DNA from: Thermoplasmatota archaeon
GTDB taxonomy: Archaea > Thermoplasmatota > Penumbrarchaeia > Penumbrarchaeales > Penumbrarchaeaceae
Direction of reading: 5' to 3'
Assembly (NCBI GenBank): GCA_029762535.1
Contig: JARVGK010000008.1
Location: 1-64,000, forward strand
Length of the DNA: 64,000 nt
Made by a program: the position numbers and the translations under genes. This document shows positions 43,735 to 51,900 of this stretch, in pieces (the stretch's first letter is position 1; each line of letters opens with the position of its first letter). The notes beneath the pieces are model-generated. The model did no database searches, was not told the origin of the DNA, and saw only the letters and a list, made by a program, of their open reading frames with translations.

Positions 43735-44196
43735 ATGGAACAGGACGATATCAATAAGGTCGCCCGGCAGATAGAGATGGGATTGGCCAGGATGGATTCC
43801 CTCAGGGGACAGATGGACTCATTGAAGGGACAGATGGAGGCTTTGAGAGCGGTCATAATCGACCATGGGTCATCGATGGACTCCCTGAAAGAGCTAAAGA
43901 CCGGGTCCTCTGACAGGTCCCTGATCGGGCTGGGATCCCAGGTCTTCATCAATGTCAGGATAGAGGATACGGACCATTGCATCCTGAGCGAAGGAGCTGG
44001 AATATACATCAAAAGGGATATCGACACCGCTATCTCTGCCATCGAGGATAGGAAGAAGGTCCTCGAGGACGTGATAGAGAGGCTAGGATCCCAGCTCAAC
44101 GAAATGGCCGAGGCCTACAACTCCCTCGCTGCACAGACACAGGAGCTTTACGGTCAGCAGATGCTGATGGCGCAAGGTACGCAAGGTAATTTCTGA
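43735..44196 (+). CDS. pfdA: Prefoldin subunit alpha
   Basis: 153 residues from ATG 43735. Long N- and C-terminal coiled-coil helices flank the beta hairpin region (GLGSQVFINVRIEDTDHCIL, GAGIYIKRD). The C-terminal helix includes LNEMAEAYNSLAAQ. It combines with prefoldin beta, encoded elsewhere, to pass nascent proteins to the thermosome. It lies directly upstream of ftsY, a common euryarchaeal order. An in-frame ATG at 43672 would add an unusual Cys-rich extension. Confidence 0.9.
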   Translation: MEQDDINKVARQIEMGLARMDSLRGQMDSLKGQMEALRAVIIDHGSSMDSLKELKTGSSDRSLIGLGSQVFINVRIEDTDHCILSEGAGIYIKRDIDTAISAIEDRKKVLEDVIERLGSQLNEMAEAYNSLAAQTQELYGQQMLMAQGTQGNF

Positions 44197-44211
44197 TCAT
44201 GGGGTGTGGAG

Positions 44212-45339
44212 ATGTTCTCGGCTCTCAAGGAGAAGCTCAGGTCCTTCAAGAAGAAGGCGAAGGACGACCTTGAACAGGAGAGGGCCGCAGGACCTGTTAA
44301 AGTTAATGAGCAGGATACCAGGGCCAGAAAGGAATCTAAGTTCCTGGGAAAGATCTTCTCAAAGAAAACCAAGAAGGATGGAATCGACCAGAACGCCGGT
44401 CCGGCCTCGGATGGACACATCGAGGTGAAGGAAGCAGGGGCCTTTGCCCTTCAAGGCCGTGATTCTCTCATAGAGGAAGGAGGGGGGATCTTCGCCAAGA
44501 AGATTACCCAGGACAAGCTTGAAGATATCATGTTCGATCTCGAGATGGCTCTGCTTGAATCCGATGTGGCCCAGGGTGTCGTCGAGAGGATCAAGAACTA
44601 CATCATAAAGGAGCTTGAGGGCGCTAAAGTGAAAAGGAGCAGCGAATTGGAAGATGTCATAGAGGGCGCCTTGAAAAAAGCGATCAGACAGGTTCTTGAC
44701 ATAAAGAGCATCGATCTCATCGACAGTATACGGGCCAGCGAGAAACCCTACGTTGTGATGTTCGTAGGTGTGAACGGAACGGGTAAGACCACCGCTATAG
44801 GCAGGATCGCTCATCGGCTGCAGAGAGAAGGCATCTCATGCGTTCTCGCTGCAGGGGATACGTTCAGGGCCGGGGCCATAGAACAGCTCACAAAGCATGC
44901 CGAGAACCTGGGGTTAAAGATCATAAAGCACTCGGCAGGCGCGGACCCGGCTGCCGTCGCATACGATGCGATAGAACATGCCAAGGCAAGGAAGAAGGAC
45001 GTGGTGCTTCTGGATACGGCCGGTAGGATGCAGACCAACATAAATCTCATGGACGAGATGAAGAAGATCAGAAGGATCGCAAGACCAAATCTCATCGTGT
45101 TCGTAGGCGACGCGCTTGCCGGCAACGACGCCGTGATCCAGGCCAGCGAGTTCGACAAGGCCGTCGGCGTCGACGGGGCCATTCTTACGAAGATCGACGC
45201 TGACGCCAAGGGCGGCGCAGCGCTGTCCATTGCTTACACGATCGGCAAGCCCATCCTGTACGTAGGGACCGGGCAGGGATACGAGGACCTCGAACCGTTC
45301 GATGCGAACTGGATGATCGAGAGGCTCTTCGAGGAGTAG
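44212..45339 (+). CDS. ftsY: Signal recognition particle receptor FtsY
   Basis: 375 residues from ATG 44212, with GGGGTG as a possible ribosome site just upstream; GTG 44206 is an alternative. A charged A-like domain (to about 85), N domain, then the GTPase: G1 GVNGTGKTT near 186-194, AAGDTFRAGAIEQL, DTAGRMQTN, TKIDADAKGG, and the terminal YVGTGQGYEDLEPFD. It docks SRP-bound ribosomes at the membrane. Confidence 0.95.
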   Translation: MFSALKEKLRSFKKKAKDDLEQERAAGPVKVNEQDTRARKESKFLGKIFSKKTKKDGIDQNAGPASDGHIEVKEAGAFALQGRDSLIEEGGGIFAKKITQDKLEDIMFDLEMALLESDVAQGVVERIKNYIIKELEGAKVKRSSELEDVIEGALKKAIRQVLDIKSIDLIDSIRASEKPYVVMFVGVNGTGKTTAIGRIAHRLQREGISCVLAAGDTFRAGAIEQLTKHAENLGLKIIKHSAGADPAAVAYDAIEHAKARKKDVVLLDTAGRMQTNINLMDEMKKIRRIARPNLIVFVGDALAGNDAVIQASEFDKAVGVDGAILTKIDADAKGGAALSIAYTIGKPILYVGTGQGYEDLEPFDANWMIERLFEE

Positions 45340-45343
45340 CTGT

Positions 45344-45922
45344 ATGGTCTCCATTGCCGAAGGGCTCATGTCGGCCCTTGAGAACCTCCCATGGTGGGGG
45401 AAATACATCTCCACCATTCTCATATCCATGCTGCCTATCATCGAACTTCGCGGGGCCCTGCCCGCCGCAGTGAAGGTCTTCGGCCTTTCGTGGGGGGTCT
45501 CATACGTCCTTTCGGTCTTCGGGAACATGATCCCTGTCCCATTCCTTTTGAGGTTCTATCCACAGGTCGAAAGGTTCCTAAAGAGGTTCGGCTTCATGAG
45601 GACCTTCTTCGAATGGCTCAATGCGAGGACGATCCGTAAAGGAAAGCGAAAGGTCCAGCTCTGGGGGGAGATGGGGCTCATACTCTTCGTAGCGATCCCC
45701 CTCCCTGTGACAGGAGCATGGACCGGCACCCTTGCCGCATATCTTTTCGATCTAAACCGCCCGAAGGCCTTCATGGCGATCCTGGCGGGGGTCCTGATAG
45801 CCGGATTGATCATGATGGCCGTGACCTTTTTTCATATTGTGGTCGGGATCATCATAATCCTGTTCCTCGCCCTTGTATTGGTCCTCATCGGCTGGATGGA
45901 GAACAGGAACCCGGCGGAATAG
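45344..45922 (+). CDS. COG2426 small membrane protein (putative small multidrug export family)
   Basis: 192 residues, start 4 bp after ftsY. Four hydrophobic segments, with the family signature LISMLPIIELRGALPAA and GNMIPVPFLL, and GTGAWTG-like GAWTGTLAAYLF. Despite the family name, transport activity is not established. It is likely cotranscribed with ftsY. Confidence 0.85.
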   Translation: MVSIAEGLMSALENLPWWGKYISTILISMLPIIELRGALPAAVKVFGLSWGVSYVLSVFGNMIPVPFLLRFYPQVERFLKRFGFMRTFFEWLNARTIRKGKRKVQLWGEMGLILFVAIPLPVTGAWTGTLAAYLFDLNRPKAFMAILAGVLIAGLIMMAVTFFHIVVGIIIILFLALVLVLIGWMENRNPAE

Positions 45923-45934
45923 TTTCGGAATGGA

Positions 45935-45951
45935 CCACACCGAAGGTGTGG
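45935..45951 (+). other. Small perfect hairpin after the ftsY operon
   Basis: CCACACC-GAA-GGTGTGG makes a 7-bp stem with a three-base loop, 12 bp after the COG2426 stop. No T run follows immediately. It may stabilise or end the ftsY transcript. Confidence 0.4.
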
Positions 45952-46081
45952 GATACAACGTCATAGCGGTTTCTGACGGCCACCCCTTCGGATATCCTTC
46001 TAATAATACCACTTTAATGGCGGTTATGCCCTTCATCCGTTTGGGAGGGCAACGAAAAAAAAATGAAACGGAGGAAAAGAG

Positions 46082-46705
46082 ATGTCGATAATGGCAGTTG
46101 GCGACGAAGAGTTGCTGGATTATGTGATAGAGAAGGACATGGAAGACGCGGTGTCGAGGATCATACTCGGATGCCTGAAATGCTTCGAAAGGGGGACCGG
46201 AAGGAAGCGTCTGAGCAGGGTCCTGAGAGGAAAGGACCCCGGATATCTGATAGACGGAAGGGAGGAGGTCACGCCCTTCTTCGGAAGGCTGTCCCAGCTG
46301 GACGAGGACCAGGTTCTCGACTTCATCGAATCCCTGACCAGACTGGGCCTCGTCCAGAGCACGCCCGGGGACCTACCCATGATAGAGATATCCGAAAGAG
46401 GGAGAAAAGCTCTCTTAATGAGGGATGCCATCCCGGCGATGATCCCATGGCCCCTCCCCGCAAGAACGATACCCCTCCCGCGTGATCAGGGAATATACAA
46501 ACAGCTCAAAGAAGTGAGGAACCGCATTGCAAGGGATCATGATCTGCCCCCTTATTGTGTGGCGAACAACGTCACTCTCGTTGAGATCGTGAACAGCGGT
46601 GCGAGGGATATCTCCGACCTCGAAGGGATCAAAGGGTTAGGGACGATGAGGTTGGAGCGGTTCGGCGATCGATTTATCGAGGCGATCTCATCGCTCAAGG
46701 AATGA
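46082..46705 (+). CDS. Free-standing RQC winged-helix + HRDC protein (RecQ C-terminus without helicase)
   Basis: 207 residues. Residues 10-115 match the RQC domain of RecQ: RIILGCLKCFERGTGRKRLS, VLRGKDP, LIDGREEVTPFFGRLSQLDE, and IEISERGRKALL. Residues 125-205 are an HRDC domain with YKQLKEVRNRIARDHDLPPY, and ISDLEGIKGLGTMRLERFG. No helicase motifs are present, and nothing upstream looks like a RecQ helicase. A strong GGAGG precedes the ATG. It probably binds branched or single-stranded DNA. Confidence 0.85.
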   Translation: MSIMAVGDEELLDYVIEKDMEDAVSRIILGCLKCFERGTGRKRLSRVLRGKDPGYLIDGREEVTPFFGRLSQLDEDQVLDFIESLTRLGLVQSTPGDLPMIEISERGRKALLMRDAIPAMIPWPLPARTIPLPRDQGIYKQLKEVRNRIARDHDLPPYCVANNVTLVEIVNSGARDISDLEGIKGLGTMRLERFGDRFIEAISSLKE

Positions 46706-46782
46706 CCGCTGTTATCCCGCTGGAGGGTTGAGATTTCACATGTGTAAAAACCTATTATATACTGTGAAAAAACATATCAGCG

Positions 46783-46867
46783 AACGTTGGTTCCATCCAT
46801 AGAGTGGCGACGCTCATCTCATAGGGTTTCAGGTTGTTGCCACCGGGGGCGCAAGACATTGCGCCCC
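46783..46867 (+). other. Two-hairpin intergenic element, possible small RNA
   Basis: Between two convergent genes. Hairpin 1 pairs GTGGCGAC (46804-46811) with GTTGCCAC (46836-46843) around a 24-nt loop; hairpin 2 pairs GGGGCGCAA (46846-46854) with TTGCGCCCC (46859-46867) around GACA, a perfect 9-bp stem. A TATA-like TATTATATACT lies at about 46752-46762, so a plus-strand transcript could start near 46783. It lacks a tRNA, box C/D or H/ACA pattern. Confidence 0.4.
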
Positions 46868-46878
46868 GAATTTCCTTT

Positions 46879-48063
46879 TCATGTTCCCAGCATGAGCCGG
46901 ATCAGATCCCTCATACCAGGTCCGAATCCGAGAACCAGTATCGCCAATTTGACGAGCGTTATCAGATAACGGTTGGATCTGGCGTCCTCCTCCATCGAAA
47001 CATCGATGAGATAGAGGGCTGGCAGTAGGAACACGAGCTTTAGTGGGAACATCACCAGGGCGGTCCCGGTCGCCTCCATGAGTATCGCTGGCAGGCGATG
47101 CTTCTCTACATATCCGAGATAGTCGACCCCAATGAAGGTGGCGGAGGCGTCGAGCATATGACCCACAACTATTGCCATGTTCACCGGTGAGACCATCATG
47201 CCTAGTTTGGGCCATTTTTTTGATGATAGCCGAAGGGAAACATACACAAGGAATGCGGCCAGCGCGACCAGTGCGACCGCGCCAAGGCCGTGGAGGAGAT
47301 AACCGGAGGAGGGCGACGAACCGGTGATCGCCGTATAATTGGACCTCCAGGTATCGTCCGTGAACCATAGCGTGTACGAGTAAATGACATGAAGAAGTGA
47401 AGTCCCCCAGGTCCACCCGAGAAGGGCCAGATAACCGCCCTTCCGGAATATAACGGGATACATCAGGGACATGGCCAAGGATATGCCAAGTATCGCGACT
47501 ATGGACACGTTAGCGTTCAAGGCTTCGGGGAAGGCCTTGACGACCAATGCCGTAATGAGGCCGGGGATCAGGACCAAAAGGGATGATGATGTCCTCCTTT
47601 CCCTGTCCTTAAGGTAGCTTATTCTGATGGATGTGTAGAGAAGACCAAAGGTGCTCAAACCCAGGAATATGTATATCAGAGGGGAAATAAAGACATATTG
47701 CAGAGGGGTGTTGAAGAGGTACATGTCCTCCAATACCCTCAGTGAAGGCCCGATCAAGATCGCTGGAGCCAGGGCGAAGAAGAAGGGATCGACGTTCACA
47801 TCCCATCTTTTCATGGCGCGTTGGATGAGGAAAACGGCCCATGCCAGTATCAATCCGTAGGATATCGTGTCAATCCAGTTGTAATCGGATGTGATCCCTC
47901 CCGCATCCCCTCCAGCATCGGCGACGATCGGACCCCAAAAATACTTCCAGATGAACTCTTCATAAAATATATGAGGTAACAGGATCGATAGCAATACTAT
48001 GATGGATATCAGAAGTACGGGTAACAACAATAGCGTTCTTTCCACTATCGGCCTTAACTGCAC
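46879..48063 (-). CDS. DUF63 family membrane protein
   Basis: 394 residues with about ten membrane spans. Family traits are the N-terminal hydrophobic span, a loop with YNWIDTISYGLILAW, the middle PAILIGPSLRVLEDMYLF segment, GHMLDASATF with conserved His and Asp, and the terminal LVLGFGPGMRDLIRLMLG. DUF63 proteins occur almost only in archaea and have no assigned function. It is divergent from the KaiC-like gene. Confidence 0.82.
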   Translation of the reverse strand: MQLRPIVERTLLLLPVLLISIIVLLSILLPHIFYEEFIWKYFWGPIVADAGGDAGGITSDYNWIDTISYGLILAWAVFLIQRAMKRWDVNVDPFFFALAPAILIGPSLRVLEDMYLFNTPLQYVFISPLIYIFLGLSTFGLLYTSIRISYLKDRERRTSSSLLVLIPGLITALVVKAFPEALNANVSIVAILGISLAMSLMYPVIFRKGGYLALLGWTWGTSLLHVIYSYTLWFTDDTWRSNYTAITGSSPSSGYLLHGLGAVALVALAAFLVYVSLRLSSKKWPKLGMMVSPVNMAIVVGHMLDASATFIGVDYLGYVEKHRLPAILMEATGTALVMFPLKLVFLLPALYLIDVSMEEDARSNRYLITLVKLAILVLGFGPGMRDLIRLMLGT

Positions 48064-48191
48064 GTCGGGGGATGTTCATCATCGATATAACTATATACGT
48101 ATCCTCACGAGTTTTTCCCCGATACTAAACGCGATAGCTATATCTATTAGTTGTATCATTTTCGAATCGGTCCTGAACTGGACTCGATCAC

Positions 48192-48929
48192 ATGGTTTCG
48201 GCGGGTGTTGATATGTTCCAGAATACCATCAAGGGTATAGACAAGATTTTCCGAACGAACAACTATCAGAACATGATCATCATGGTCTCGGGCTATACCG
48301 GCACGCTGAAATCGACCTTCACGTATTCGCTCATATCCAAATATATCGAGAAGAACCCGGATGCGATAGGACTATATGCCACGATTGAGGAGCCAAAGGA
48401 ATCGCTCTTGAGGAACCTCAGATCGGTGGGTATCGACATCAATGAGAGGATATTCATCGCCGATTACAACAGGACCAGGGAGATGTACCGGGAGGAGGCG
48501 GAGAACACGGACTTCCTCGAGCTCACCGAGAAGCTTATCCTTTCGACGAAGGAGGAGAAAGGGGACGCGTTCTGCGTTTTCGCTCTCGACTCCCTCAACG
48601 CCCTCTACACCCTGACGAAGATGGACAACGAGCACCTCATAAGAAAGAGGATATACTACTTCTTCAAGCTGCTGAGGGACTCCAATCTGACCTCCTTCAT
48701 CCTTCACGAGCTGCCAAGGAACCAGCAGTTCAACTCAAGGGATAACGAGAACTTCCTCGCCGATGGCGTGATCGAGCTTGGTGTTAGAAGGACCCTCGAA
48801 GGTAAGAAACGCTACATCGAGGTCATCAAGATGAGACAGAACAACCATTCCATGAAACAGTACGTAATAGACCTCGATCATGAAGGGCTCTCCATACTGG
48901 GGCCCTCTGTCGATGATATGGGACTCTGA
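48192..48929 (+). CDS. KaiC-like / RAD55 family RecA-superfamily ATPase
   Basis: 245 residues, a single RecA-type domain. Walker A SGYTGTLKST at 33-42 keeps the catalytic Lys and Ser/Thr but replaces the usual P-GTG with T-GTL. Walker B is in VFALDSLNAL, and a Glu pair occurs in TIEEPKES. The C-terminal segment VIKMRQNNHSMKQYVID is typical of KaiC-like proteins. Such proteins serve in signalling, often with membrane or motility partners. TATA-like elements at about 48090-48150 precede it. Confidence 0.82.
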   Translation: MVSAGVDMFQNTIKGIDKIFRTNNYQNMIIMVSGYTGTLKSTFTYSLISKYIEKNPDAIGLYATIEEPKESLLRNLRSVGIDINERIFIADYNRTREMYREEAENTDFLELTEKLILSTKEEKGDAFCVFALDSLNALYTLTKMDNEHLIRKRIYYFFKLLRDSNLTSFILHELPRNQQFNSRDNENFLADGVIELGVRRTLEGKKRYIEVIKMRQNNHSMKQYVIDLDHEGLSILGPSVDDMGL

Positions 48930-48976
48930 GGCCTTTTTCATCCCCATATGTTGGCTTAGGATGAGGGAAATTATTC

Positions 48977-51900
48977 TCAATCCCCGGACATCTCATTCAG
49001 GAGGTCCTGAAGCGATTTTTCCCTGTCGGTGGAGACGGTCCTGTCCGAATCTATTGTATCTGACGTGCTTACCTCCTGAATGGTCTCGGAGGCCACAAGG
49101 TTCATCCATGCATCCTCCGATGTCTCATCGACGAGCGTCGGGGCCTCCTGTTGGGCCTTTTCTGCCGGCTCGGTCTCCGAAGGCTGTCCAGATGCAGCGA
49201 TACCGGCCGATGGGACCGATCTTCCCAGTCCCTTCGGCTGAGGCGCCGTCCTCGCCCCGTTCGAACTCGCCATCCCGTACTCGGACTCGAGCTCCGAGAG
49301 CTCGGATTCGATATCGCGATGTTTCTCTTCGGTCTTTCTCTTCACCAGGAAGTAATATAGGCCTCCCAGGACCATCATGATCAGGACGATGACTATGATC
49401 CCGATGATGATATACAAGCCAATGGGGTCCTCCTCAGGCGGGGCGACCTGAACCGGTCTCTGCGTTATCTCAAGAGGGACCGAGACGTTCCTGATTATGC
49501 CCCAGTTCGACTCGAAAGTGAAGTTCAGGGTATAATTGCCTACCGTTGCGTTGGGAAGGATCTCGACATCGAGGTTGATCACCAGCTCCTGCTGGATATC
49601 CAGGCGGTAAATGCCGTTCCTGATCAGGAGCCACTCGTATCTGATGAGGGAACCCATCGGTCCGTCGTGGCCTTCTAGATCAATGATCGGAGTGATGTTC
49701 ATGGGCTTCTGCCCGATGTTCGCGATGTCGAAGGATAGGATCGAAGTTGGGGTCCCCTGCTGCAGTTTAATCCTCTCGACATGGGAGGATACCGTAAAGG
49801 CATAGTTCTCCTCGTTGGAGACGGAGAACGAGAAGACACCGTTCGTGCAGTTTCCGACGAACTTGTTCTGGGCCACGGGGACAACGGTCCAGTAATAGGT
49901 TCCGAAATCCAGACCGATCGGGTCGTATGTAGTCCCCTTGAAGACCTCCGTCCAGAGTGATGAGGACTTGAGCTCGAGGACGTCGAGCTTCCTGTTCGAC
50001 ATGTATATCTTATAGGATACGTCCTCTGGATCGAAGAACGTCACGTTCCATTCCAGTTTAACGTCGTCCGGATCCGCGAAATCCGTTCCGTCAGGCGGCC
50101 ATACCAGGGTCGCGATGGGATATCTCAGCGAGGTGTCGACCAGAATATTATAGACTGTGGATGTGAAGACCGTGCCCGCTCCATCCTGGCATTTGAACTG
50201 AATGAAATTATCATATGTGTCGCTGAGGCCCTTGAGCTCCAGGACGAATTGATAATTGTCCTGGTGGAAGGATGTCCATATGTCCTGAACGTATTTCCAC
50301 GAGGCGATCCCCAGCCATTGAACGGGATCATTTAGCCCATTGTTGCTGAAACGATACATCACCGACTGGGATATTATCGTGGATCCGCCCAGGTCCGTCA
50401 TGTTTATCTCGAAATCGATGGCGGTATAGGGGACGATCTCATCCAGGTCCGGTCTTATCACCGTGAAGGTGGTCGGGTCCATGTCGATCATTATCCGAGC
50501 GCTCTCCGCTGGACCTATGTTGCCGACGAGGTCCTCCGCCCATACGTATATCGTATGCGCTCCCTTGCCTGGAAGCTCAACGACCGCGTCGAGGCCCGAT
50601 TCCACCCGAGTTCCGTTCCTCGTTCCTCCGTTATCTTCGAATGACCAATAGTAGAACAGGACGCCTGAAGCGGTCTCCGGAGCGCTCTGCCAGCTCAGGA
50701 ACACCTCCGTATCGTTGTCGTACCTGGTCCTCTGGTCGTTAAGGTCATCCGCATGCAGTATCACCGTTGGGGGCTTTCCCGGCGGATCCGCATCCGTGGA
50801 AAGACGGAATGAAAGATCGGATGTGTCCGTATCGGGAGGGACCCCGGAAATGTTGATCCTGTACCTGTATTCCGTTTTCGTGGTGTTCGGTGAGACCAGG
50901 GTGATATTGAGGGGCTCCCCGGGCATATGGGAGCTTGTGAACATCTCATCATCCTCGTCCCACAGCGTCAGCATGTAGCTGTCCAATGGCGGATACAGGT
51001 CCGCTCCGACGTAGGCCACAACGGGACCCAAGAAGTTCACCCATTCCCCTGCCCGGATCCAGCTCTGGTTCTGGATCGGCCCCTGGACCTCCGAGCTGAC
51101 AGAAAGAACGCCCCTCAGCTCCAGCTGATTACGAACTGTCAGGAAGTTCCTGACGATCAGCTCATCGGGGGCCACGTCATATCCCATGATCCTCACGGTC
51201 ACGCTGCGGTCGATTATGTTCGGCCTGTTGGTCCAGGTCCAGTTGAACTTGATCCACATGTCCAGGTTCAGGAAGACCCCATCGACGGATACGCTCCGAT
51301 CCACTAGGAAGCCCCTGTTTCCCGGATCATGCTCGACCCAAGTCCCCTGGGTGTGATTGTAAACGACCGAGAATGCACCGTCCCTGTGGTTGAATATGTA
51401 TCTTACCTCGCTGATCTCGGACACATCCTCGACCGCTTTGACCATGGATGTGAAATGGTATGGCTTGAGCATGGAATATGCAACGTTCGCACCTTCCGAA
51501 GGGTCGTCGAAGGAGACCCTCTGTATGGCCAGCCTGTATGGGATGCCGAACCTCCATATCCCATGCCTTCCCGAACCATATATCCAGAGGTCCCTCGTCT
51601 CGGGGATGAATATGGAAGCGTGATTGTCCAGGTCCCCCGGGTGCACCAGATAGTATTCCGGATACCATTTCCCCTCCAGTATCCTGTACTTCGACATGTC
51701 GTTGTTCTGGCTTCCCCCCGTCATGATTATCTCCCTGGTCAGGGGATCGTAGCTCATCTTGGAATACGCCCTGCTCGATGGTTTGAACTGCGCGTCGATC
51801 TCGGTCCAGGTCTGGGTGGAGAAATCGTAGGTCCAGAGGTCGTTCTCCTCCTGGGCGTTGGCCCCTCCTTCTTTAAGGTACCATCCCCCGAAGAGATACA

